Shown here: positions 8,301 through 13,781 of the stretch, one piece after another
Position numbering within the stretch: the stretch's first letter is position 1
How the letters are laid out: each line of letters begins with the position of its first letter
From: an uncultured Lachnospiraceae bacterium
GTDB taxonomy: Bacteria; Bacillota; Clostridia; Lachnospirales; Lachnospiraceae
Direction: 5' to 3'
DNA length: 13,781 nt
Assembly: GCA_947651335.1 (NCBI GenBank)
Contig: CANSYV010000005.1
Coordinates: 1 to 13,781, forward strand
Position numbers and translations under genes: made by a program
Notes under the pieces: generated by a model
Told to the model about the DNA's origin: nothing
Databases searched by the model: none
Seen by the model: only the letters and a program-made list of their open reading frames with translations

Positions 8301-8645
8301 AAAGTGGGAGAGCATAAACGCAGCTGCAAAAACTGCGGGCTCATCCAGACAAAAACAGTCTGCCCCAAAGGGACAGCCATCACCAGATTATCGAAAAAAG
8401 GAAAGACACTGAAAGTAACCTGGAAAAAACAGTCCGGGCAGATAAAAGGCTATCAGATCCAATACGCGGGAAAGGCGGATTTCTCAGGGAAAAAGGGCAC
8501 AGTCTCAGCGGGCAGGAAAAAGACAGCGGCAGTTTTGAAAAAAATAAAGCCGTCAAAAAGATATTATGTCCGCATCCGCACCTGCCAGGTGGTGAAAAAC
8601 AAAAAGTATTATTCAGATTGGTCGAAAGTAAAAACGGTGAAGTAG
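5322..8645 (+). CDS. Large secreted GLUG-repeat surface protein with Ig-like and Fn3 domains
   Basis: A 1107-residue secreted protein with signal peptide cleavage likely after AQA (residue 34). Residues about 48-100 carry the GTGTREDPYRI opening typical of GLUG proteins. Residues about 105-360 and 645-905 hold two blocks of GLUG-type repeats of roughly 25-30 residues (units such as YVGGIAGF, TGGIVGENAG, YTAGIIGMAENASVTDC), expected to fold as right-handed beta-helices. Between them, residues about 405-575 form two bacterial Ig-like domains, the second with EEGEAFDTAALKIRASYADG. Residues about 980-1015 (HAYGSW...CKNCG) resemble the HxYGSW/CxxCG module common in clostridial surface proteins. 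Residues about 1017-1107 are a very lysine-rich Fn3-like domain. There is no LPXTG motif or membrane anchor, so retention may be by charge on the wall polymers. The role is probably adhesion or scaffolding for the neighbouring binding proteins; no enzymatic motif is seen. Confidence 0.85.
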   Translation: MGKVRYQGFFLRLFRLFFLAGAVLAASGGVCAQADSVNGAAAVYGMETFYEAGTGTREDPYRIAAPDQLLSWQRQVEETGAAGQYFLLTEDVDISSLVWEPAGSETQPFQGVFDGGGHRISGIHMVCGRSYCGLVGYNKGTVEHVTLEGELHMSGQAENVKYVGGAAGFNTGVIQDVISRMDISAESAQYVGGIAGFQTSGKWMNGTSREEIPQSTGLIQRCKNEGRIAGYRVTGGIVGENAGIVDRCGNSGEIVNQQQGRGSGTGGIAGRNGNTDLPYETGIIISCFNTGVIDMNGGRWGGSLCGWANSFSVITNCYAAGTILTGYDDWAPLFPRSDGGETVDNCYSLEGLPNCSPSNAKRTGIIRTSGQMKSGDFPGELGAAFQQDTQNQNQGYPILRWQAGSQETAVLGLEADLTGARTDYYEGDTFRMEGIRFYAVHEDGSRELISPYYYTADKSVLSLGDNGTVIHITCSAYGMEQAADVAVSVAEKTLTGITVSQGPAKFVYEEGEAFDTAALKIRASYADGTTEIVSGGFTCDTNGPLSPSNRTVTVSYTVNQITMTDSFEVIAAGARTEPARDGEGVYCLETAEDMLWFSEEVNIRGNTGLHVRLGADIDLRGVPEFTPVGRYGSQAVETANGGKLTYHWENKFQGVLDGGKKTVTLALEGDSCTALVGNASGAVVQNLTVKGSVRGRKGYTAGIIARGSSITLSGCTNQAEISFEGENIGLAYTAGIIGMAENASVTDCRNQGRIVSTGGLTAGIAGDSQGDCSYERCQNLAAVAGVGNYAAGIAARGASLVLVDCDNLGDVRGSAGYVGGIAGGSTQNLTVERCSSLGSITGGTMAGGILGGGLASSITDSYNKGPVALNGNAGGSAGGIVGKKGNAPLSITGCYNTGKISAPGGAAGDLAGDASSGNKANGMHMANCYYAGKQAAGKDKNVSGTAKRRTAAQLSQMAGTLGGAYQNSCTGAVFKRQTAKSHAYGSWSPKNLAKVGEHKRSCKNCGLIQTKTVCPKGTAITRLSKKGKTLKVTWKKQSGQIKGYQIQYAGKADFSGKKGTVSAGRKKTAAVLKKIKPSKRYYVRIRTCQVVKNKKYYSDWSKVKTVK

Positions 8646-9197
8646 ATGAGCGGAAAGGAAAAAAAGCAGTTCATACATATTTTTCTCACAGGAGAAAAGC
8701 AGATAGGCAAGAGCACACTGCTGAGAAAACTGCGGAAAGAACTATGCCAGAAGTATCACCTGACAGAAACAGGGTTTGAGACAAGGCCCTATAAGATTAA
8801 CGGAAGCTGCCGGGGGCATTACCTTCACGGGCTGGTTCCCGGGGGAACGTTTCACAACGACTGCCCGGTGACCATCCGCCTGGGGGGAGGCCGGATGGTG
8901 TTTGCCACAGAAACCTTTGAGACATCCGGGAAAGAGATTTTACAGCGCTCCCTGAAGCTGTCCAGGCAAAAGCCGGTTCTTCTGGTGATGGATGAGATCG
9001 GGAAAGCAGAGCGGGATGCCCTGGGCTTCCAGCGGCAGGTATTGGAATGTCTGGATGAGGCCCCCTATGCGGCGGGGGTGCTCCGCAAAGGAGACCATGG
9101 ATTTTTAAAAGCCATTGCCAGGCGTCCGGATGTGGCAGTGTATACAGTCACCAGGGAAAACAGAAATACCCTGCTGGAAACCATACTATACCCGTGA
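8646..9197 (+). CDS. THEP1-like P-loop nucleoside-triphosphatase
   Basis: A 183-residue cytoplasmic protein starting at ATG 8646 immediately after the preceding stop. Walker A is GEKQIGKST (residues 16-24) and Walker B is VLLVMDEIG (111-119), followed by KAE; DEIGxxE after a hydrophobic strand is characteristic of the NTPase_1/THEP1 family, as is GFETRPY (about 43-49). Length fits the family (about 180). THEP1 proteins hydrolyse NTPs in vitro, but their cellular role is mostly unsettled; some relatives handle nucleotide cofactors. It is the only soluble cytoplasmic product among the surface genes. It may handle the imported ligand or act as an ATPase partner of the ECF subunit, though it lacks an ABC signature motif, so it is not an ECF A subunit. 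Function inferred from fold only. Confidence 0.82.
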   Translation: MSGKEKKQFIHIFLTGEKQIGKSTLLRKLRKELCQKYHLTETGFETRPYKINGSCRGHYLHGLVPGGTFHNDCPVTIRLGGGRMVFATETFETSGKEILQRSLKLSRQKPVLLVMDEIGKAERDALGFQRQVLECLDEAPYAAGVLRKGDHGFLKAIARRPDVAVYTVTRENRNTLLETILYP

Positions 9198-9240
9198 GCC
9201 AAATGATCTGCCAGCAAATAATTGCTGTCTATATCGAGAG

Positions 9241-9245
9241 AAGGA
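9241..9245 (+). promoter_or_regulatory. Ribosome binding site that decides the start at 9254
   Basis: AAGGA (within GAGAAGGA) is 8 bases before ATG 9254. An upstream in-frame GTG at 9194 overlaps the previous stop as GTGA but has no good Shine-Dalgarno sequence and would put 20 extra residues before the signal peptide. Confidence 0.6.
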
Positions 9246-9253
9246 AAAAGAAT

Positions 9254-11401
9254 ATGATCAGGAAAATATGGAAAAAACTTGCCATGGGCATTCTGGCCAT
9301 GGCGGCCATGGGGAGCGCCTCAGCGGTTTACGGGGCAGCCACGCCGGTTCTGGAATACAGCCACGGCACCATGGCAGTGGGGGCAGAGGGAGGCAGTACC
9401 ATCTCCATGAATCCAGGGGAGACGGTTGAGCTTCGGGTTAAGCCTTATGTACATATGCAGTACAAAGGCTGCCAGATATCCGGATGTCCGGAAAAGTGCG
9501 GCGGTTACGATTGTTTCGAAATCGGGAAGGGATGTAAGTGCAATCTGAAAGAGGGCGGCGACCCCGGCGAAATCCAGACCGCGGAAGTTCAGGCAAAATC
9601 AAAAGATGAAACAGTGGTGGCAGTAGCCCAGGAAGTTCAGGCTCAGGGGGAAGCATCCGCAGTGGGGGATCAGGCACCCGGCACATTGACACTCACCGCG
9701 CACAAAAGCGGGGAGACACAGGTAATCGTTACCGCATCCATGAAAGACTGGAACCCCGCCGCCCGGACCTTCACCGTGAAAGTAGGACAGGGCGGCGATT
9801 CGCCGGACACCCCTTCGGACATTCCGCCGCAGGATTCCACCCAGAATCCCTCGGAAAAACTGTCAGCGCCGCCATCCCTGAAAGACACAAAGGCGGTTAT
9901 GAATGGAAGCGGGAAAGTCACATTTGCCCTGAATAATTATGACGCCGGCTGGGCGCAGAGCATATCCGCTGTCCGGGTAGACCAGGTAAAAATCGAAGAC
10001 AAGGACTATTCTGTGGATGAAAACGGTCTGACCGTCAGCACATCCGTCTTTGCCAAAGGAAAGCGGGCCGATTATCACATCACCGTGGAGTCAGCCGGAT
10101 ATGAGAACATGGACGGGGACGCGGCGGTCCACAATTACGGGGCAGAGAAATTCTATGTCCGCCTGCTGGACAAAGACGGCAGAGTAAAAAGCGCCAAAAC
10201 CTACACCCTGGAGGAAATGATCCAGATGTCCGGCCAGGGGAATGCCTATTACCAGACCGTCTGCGGCATGAGAGGAATCACCTCCTACAAGGCCAGGGGC
10301 ATCTATCTGGAAGAGCTTCTGAAACAGGCCGGCATCACATTCGGCCCTGGGATGACGCTGAAACTTAGGACAAACGACATGGCCGAGAGCAAAAATGACC
10401 CGGAAAACGAGGACGCCTATTACAGCAGAGGGAAATTTACTTACGAAAATCTGCTGGGAACCCCCAGATACCGCTTCCCTGACATTTATGGGGGCGGTGA
10501 GCTGAAAGAAAGACTCCTCAAAGCGGATAAATTTGACGCAGCCATGCGGACTGCGGTGGGAGGAAGCAGGAAAGAAGAAGTCAAACCGATTCTGGCATAC
10601 GCTTATACAGAAAATGTCTGGCTGGACGATCCGGACAACGATATGGCTGCAAGGCCGTACGACAGTTCTGCTGCCAAGGAGCGGGCGTTCAAATTCCTCT
10701 TTGGCATTGCCATGGACGAGAAAAATACAGGCATGATTTCCAATACGGTGACCACCTGGAGCGCGGCATACGATGTATTTGGCATGGACATCGTGGAGTC
10801 CATGAAATTAGATGATTCGCAGCTGGGAACAGGAGAACTGAAATCCGCGGCCTCGGCAGATTACCAGAGTATCCGGCTTACCTGGGAAAAATCAGACAAA
10901 GCAGACGGGTATTATCTTTACCGGGCTGCAGGAAAGAACAAAGCATACACACAGATTCAGACCGTCCGCGGCAAAAACACGCTGTCCTATACAGACAGGG
11001 GGCTGGCCACAGGAAAAACCTACTATTATAAAGTGCAGGCCTTTTCCGGCACAGGCGCTTCGCTTCTCAGGGGAGGAATTTCCCCGGCAAAATCAGCCGC
11101 CCCGGCTCTGAATAAAGCTGTTCTTGGCAAGACAAAGAGAACCTCGGCAAAAAAAGCATCTCTCCAGTGGAAAAAGACGGCAGGGGCCAGCGGCTGCCTG
11201 GTATACCGGTCCACCAGTAAAAAGGGAACCTACCGTCTGGTGAAAACCATCAAATCGGGAAAGAAATTAACATATACCGATACCGGGTTAAAGAAAAACC
11301 GCTCTTACTACTATAAAATCAAGGCGTACCGCACAGTAAACGGCAAAAGAAAAACAGGAGCCTTTTCTGCCGCAAAACAGGTGAAAGCAGGTAAAAGATG
11401 A
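9254..11401 (+). CDS. Secreted multidomain protein: Cys cluster, Hb-interacting-like domain, SUOX-like domain, two Fn3
   Basis: A 715-residue exported protein with signal peptide MIRKIWKKLAMGILAMAAMG, cleaved near VYGAA. Residues about 30-180 look Ig-like and contain six cysteines in 24 residues (C73, C78, C82, C87, C94, C96). A Pro/Ser linker follows (about 180-215). Residues about 225-287 (ISAVRVDQVKIEDKDY...YHITVESAGYEN) resemble the HID/DUF1533 module known from the streptococcal haem protein Shr; this is a pattern-level match only. Residues about 298-516 are a long SUOX-fold domain containing TVCGMRG before ARGIYLEELLKQAGI, so Cys337 is the only cysteine in the window at the usual molybdenum-ligand position. 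Residues about 524-601 and 616-715 are Fn3 domains, the last strongly basic. No membrane anchor or sorting motif is seen. It could bind or process the ligand at the wall. Confidence 0.8.
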   Translation: MIRKIWKKLAMGILAMAAMGSASAVYGAATPVLEYSHGTMAVGAEGGSTISMNPGETVELRVKPYVHMQYKGCQISGCPEKCGGYDCFEIGKGCKCNLKEGGDPGEIQTAEVQAKSKDETVVAVAQEVQAQGEASAVGDQAPGTLTLTAHKSGETQVIVTASMKDWNPAARTFTVKVGQGGDSPDTPSDIPPQDSTQNPSEKLSAPPSLKDTKAVMNGSGKVTFALNNYDAGWAQSISAVRVDQVKIEDKDYSVDENGLTVSTSVFAKGKRADYHITVESAGYENMDGDAAVHNYGAEKFYVRLLDKDGRVKSAKTYTLEEMIQMSGQGNAYYQTVCGMRGITSYKARGIYLEELLKQAGITFGPGMTLKLRTNDMAESKNDPENEDAYYSRGKFTYENLLGTPRYRFPDIYGGGELKERLLKADKFDAAMRTAVGGSRKEEVKPILAYAYTENVWLDDPDNDMAARPYDSSAAKERAFKFLFGIAMDEKNTGMISNTVTTWSAAYDVFGMDIVESMKLDDSQLGTGELKSAASADYQSIRLTWEKSDKADGYYLYRAAGKNKAYTQIQTVRGKNTLSYTDRGLATGKTYYYKVQAFSGTGASLLRGGISPAKSAAPALNKAVLGKTKRTSAKKASLQWKKTAGASGCLVYRSTSKKGTYRLVKTIKSGKKLTYTDTGLKKNRSYYYKIKAYRTVNGKRKTGAFSAAKQVKAGKR

Positions 11402-13584
11402 AAATCAGAAAAAAGCTGGCCTGGATGTTCTTACTGGGAGTACCCTTCCTGCTGTCCGCCTGCGGCAGGAAGCCTGTGAGCCAGGAACATTCCCCCCAGT
11501 TAGTGAGCGGGGAAATTCTCTCCTATAACGAAGGCAGTGAGGACAGCCAGTTCGTGAAAGTGAACCTGGTCTTTGACCGGGACATATCCGTGGCAGAGGA
11601 CATGGACAGCCTGAGGGTGACCATCAGCGGGGAGCGGATGGAAGGGCAGATACAGATGGCAGATGAGCCAAACACCGCCAGCCTGGTCATACCGGTCAAG
11701 GCCATCACCAGCGGCGTATTGAAAATCCAGAAGTCAGAAAAAGCAGACACCATAGACAGCATCCGGGATTCCAGCGGCTCATATGCGGCCGGGGACTTTC
11801 AGCTGGAAGGCCTGATTCCCACAGGAGTTACCCTGTCCACCGTAACATCCGGAAACGGAAAGATAGTGAAACAGGTGGACTTTGCATGGTCCATCCGCAG
11901 CATCACCTGGATCGCGTTAAGCCAGAACAAAGAATTAATCCCCGTATTGGAAACACACGCCGGGGAGAACCTGGACGGCTATGCCGCTGTCCATGGACAT
12001 GAATTTCTCACAGACGATGTGAAAGACGCCGCTGAGAGAATAACAGAAACCCTGAAAAACAACTATGGAGAGGAATACCGGTTTACCTGCGAAGACTCTG
12101 TGATAACTGCCCAGAGAATCGACGGGGAGGGCGCGTTGGATATTGAGATCTATCAATACCTGAAAATTGACGGAAAAGACGTGGAAACGGAATCTGACGG
12201 AAATGAGGGCCCGGAAGATGCGGAAACGGAGGAACAACACCCGTCAGACAAAAAAGGGGACAGCCAGGCGGACAGTCCATCAGCCAAGCAAGAAGCCAGT
12301 CCGTCGGACAGTCATGAAGAAAGCCATGGAGAAAGCGGCCTGAAGGTGAAAACCACAGAGGTCAGCCGGGAAATGACCCATGAAGAACAAAACTTTCTGG
12401 ACAGGCTCCACATTTCTCATATGAAAGAAATCCCAAAATACCAGGGGGTAAAAGACGGTACAGAAGTCTACACGGCATTTATCCTCACCGGGAATGCCAT
12501 GCCGGAAAAGCAGGTTTATTCCGTCCGCGACTTGGAAACCCTCATACAGGATTCTTTCCAGAACGAGAGTCTGTATTCCTTCACCCTGCCCATGGAACAT
12601 GAAGGGTATTATGGAATCCATCTGCCCTCGTTCCTCAGCCTCTGCGGCGTAGAGGGAAAAGACAGACCGGTAAGCTTACGGTTCACCGGGAGAAATCAGG
12701 AAGAACGCACCTATTCTCTCGAGGAACTGACGGAAAACACATCCATGCTGGCCCTTGCCAAAGAGGGCGGGCCCCTGGATGCGGACAGCGAAACACCAGG
12801 GCCAGTAAGCCTGCTGGTATTCCGGAACGGGAAAATGGAACGTGTGGGAAACCTGGAGGAGATTCTGGCCGGAACAGACCAGGACCTGGCAGACCCGGAA
12901 TATGAAACCCACAGCCGAAAACCTTTCACAGACAGCAAGGACGCCGCCTTCACCATCCAGGTATACCAGCAGGGGGCAGAATATCTGGGGGCGGTAAAGC
13001 AGGCCCGGTTTACCACAGAAGAACTGGAAACCCTCCGCAGGGAGAATCCTCAATCAGCAGCGGGAGGCTATTTCGGAACCGTGGGAAACGCCCAGTATTT
13101 TTCCCATATGGGTGTGGGAGGCTGGCTGGACTATTTTGAGGGAATCAGCCTGAAATGGCTGCTGAAAAAGCAGATGGGGCTGGACACGCTAAAAGGATAT
13201 GCCGAACTGATAGACCGGGACGGGGAAATATATACAAGTATAGAAGACCTGGCATACCTGTCCGGCAAAGATGCGGATGAATATTACACCCTCACCTCAG
13301 ATGGCATCCGGATTCCCGGCACGGTTCCCATGATCGCCTTCGCCAAAAACGGATATCCCCTGCTTCCAGAACACGACCACGAGAGTGAGGGCTACATCGC
13401 CTATAACCGGCTGAATCAAACCCTGGAGGAATCCGGCGTCCACACCGAAACCGGAGTCGTCAAAAACCACAGCGGCCCCTTCACAGCCTGCCTGGGAAAC
13501 CGGGACGGGTACTACGGGGGTAACCAGGTGGAAACAGGAGGAGACTGTGTGGAAATCCGGCTGTACCTGGAGAGTGTTGGATGA
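11398..13584 (+). CDS. Lipoprotein with two SUOX-like domains
   Basis: A 728-residue predicted lipoprotein with lipobox LSAC (Cys22). Its ATG overlaps the previous stop as ATGA, indicating coupling. Residues about 36-135 look like a beta-sandwich; residues about 140-262 are an alpha/beta region I do not recognise. Residues about 263-325 are an acidic, Ser- and His-containing linker. Residues about 352-510 form one SUOX-like domain (YSVRDLETLIQDSF, YYGIHLPSFLSLCGVEG, SLRFTGRNQEERTYSLEEL, PVSLLVFRNGKMERVGNLEEI). Residues about 515-727 form a second (FTIQVYQQGAEYLG, FTTEELETLRREN, FEGISLKWLLKKQMGLD, AELIDRDGEIYTSIEDL, VPMIAFAKNGYPLLP, GPFTACLGNRDGYYGG). Neither has the Mo-ligand cysteine. It is the last gene before the terminator. 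Probably a bivalent binding protein anchored to the membrane; the ligand is unknown. Confidence 0.8.
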   Translation: MKIRKKLAWMFLLGVPFLLSACGRKPVSQEHSPQLVSGEILSYNEGSEDSQFVKVNLVFDRDISVAEDMDSLRVTISGERMEGQIQMADEPNTASLVIPVKAITSGVLKIQKSEKADTIDSIRDSSGSYAAGDFQLEGLIPTGVTLSTVTSGNGKIVKQVDFAWSIRSITWIALSQNKELIPVLETHAGENLDGYAAVHGHEFLTDDVKDAAERITETLKNNYGEEYRFTCEDSVITAQRIDGEGALDIEIYQYLKIDGKDVETESDGNEGPEDAETEEQHPSDKKGDSQADSPSAKQEASPSDSHEESHGESGLKVKTTEVSREMTHEEQNFLDRLHISHMKEIPKYQGVKDGTEVYTAFILTGNAMPEKQVYSVRDLETLIQDSFQNESLYSFTLPMEHEGYYGIHLPSFLSLCGVEGKDRPVSLRFTGRNQEERTYSLEELTENTSMLALAKEGGPLDADSETPGPVSLLVFRNGKMERVGNLEEILAGTDQDLADPEYETHSRKPFTDSKDAAFTIQVYQQGAEYLGAVKQARFTTEELETLRRENPQSAAGGYFGTVGNAQYFSHMGVGGWLDYFEGISLKWLLKKQMGLDTLKGYAELIDRDGEIYTSIEDLAYLSGKDADEYYTLTSDGIRIPGTVPMIAFAKNGYPLLPEHDHESEGYIAYNRLNQTLEESGVHTETGVVKNHSGPFTACLGNRDGYYGGNQVETGGDCVEIRLYLESVG

Positions 13585-13591
13585 AAATGAG

Positions 13592-13620
13592 TTGTTTTTA
13601 TCCGCATACTAGCTTATAAT
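13592..13620 (+). promoter_or_regulatory. Sigma-70/SigA-type promoter candidate after the cluster
   Basis: TTGTTT (13592-13597), a 17-base spacer and a perfect TATAAT (13615-13620). Transcription would begin near 13627 and meet the terminator at 13669-13700, giving a roughly 70-nucleotide RNA or a leader for a gene beyond the window. The -35 box is only half-matched. Confidence 0.5.
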
Positions 13621-13650
13621 AACAGGGAAGGTTTTCAGCAAATCGCCCAT

Positions 13651-13660
13651 CATGATCATG
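13651..13660. repeat. Ten-base palindrome CATGATCATG
   Basis: A perfect 10-base palindrome between the promoter-like sequence and the terminator. It could be a small operator half-site or chance; no second copy is evident in the 197 bases after the last gene. Confidence 0.3.
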
Positions 13661-13668
13661 CAAAAAGT

Positions 13669-13700
13669 AAGCCTTCTGTCTGGGAAGGCTTGTTTTTGTT
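13669..13700. terminator. Bidirectional rho-independent terminator
   Basis: A perfect 8-base stem, AAGCCTTC (13669-13676) and GAAGGCTT (13684-13691), with a 7-base loop. A T-rich run (GTTTTTGTT) follows on the plus strand, and on the minus strand ACTTTTTG follows the stem, so it can stop transcription from both sides. It closes the gene cluster. Confidence 0.85.
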
Positions 13701-13781
13701 ATTGTCCCACAAGTCTTCCCCAGATCCGCAGCCTTCGGTTGCCCCATTCCCTTAGGTAAAGTTCTAACACAGAATATTATT
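13701..13781. other. Intergenic end of window, no gene recognised
   Basis: The last 81 bases contain no ORF with a start and ribosome binding site on either strand. The minus strand shows a short open frame (residues like LYLREWGNRRLRIWG) ending with a stop near 13706, but an in-frame stop near the window edge limits it to about 25 codons. Confidence 0.4.

Noticed and set aside
8646..9197. ECF ATPase (A subunit)
   Set aside because: There is no ABC signature (LSGGQ) or Q-loop pattern, and it is too short. The DEIG Walker B fits THEP1-type NTPases instead.
13706..13778. Minus-strand gene tail (LYLREWGNRRLRIWG) at the window end
   Set aside because: An in-frame stop near the edge limits it to about 25 codons, with no start or ribosome binding site. 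Too short to support a gene or a mobile-element remnant.

Overview
The window looks like part of the chromosome of a gut-type Firmicute, most likely Lachnospiraceae or a related Clostridia. This is inferred from moderately high GC, strong AGGAGG-type ribosome binding sites, Gram-positive style lipoproteins, GLUG-repeat and lysine-rich Fn3 surface proteins, and a YkoE-like ECF substrate-binding subunit. No rRNA, tRNA, CRISPR array, insertion sequence or recognisable integrase is visible, and no minus-strand gene is supported.

All eleven genes are on the plus strand and packed like one operon or two back-to-back operons. In order: the 3' end of a metallophosphatase gene (cut by the window edge); a lipoprotein with a molybdopterin-binding-like (sulfite-oxidase, SUOX-type) fold; a YkoE-like ECF transporter S component; a membrane-anchored protein of the same fold; a 521-residue surface protein with the same kind of domain, a long Pro/Lys/Glu/Ser-rich stalk and a C-terminal membrane anchor; an ExbB/TolQ/MotA-family channel subunit; a DUF2149 (ExbD-like) subunit; another SUOX-like lipoprotein; a 1107-residue GLUG-repeat/Ig-like/Fn3 surface protein; a THEP1-like P-loop NTPase; a 715-residue secreted protein with a six-cysteine cluster, a possible Hb-interacting-like domain, a SUOX-like domain and two Fn3 domains; and a 728-residue lipoprotein with two SUOX-like domains. 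A bidirectional rho-independent terminator closes the cluster, preceded by a promoter-like sequence.

The striking point is that at least seven copies of one domain type, on six separate exported proteins, sit together with a small-molecule membrane subunit (ECF S) and a proton-driven ExbB/ExbD-like pair in what appears to be a Gram-positive cell. My working model is a multi-component surface capture and uptake system in which lipoproteins and wall-associated proteins bind an unknown ligand and the ExbB/ExbD-like pair supplies energy to the stalked 521-residue protein. The ligand is not shown by the sequence. The YkoE-like subunit suggests a vitamin, cofactor or metal chelate, and a possible Hb-interacting-like domain hints at a tetrapyrrole, but both are inference. 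Most of the SUOX-like domains lack a cysteine where the molybdenum-ligating residue of true oxidoreductases sits, so they are more likely binding modules than enzymes.
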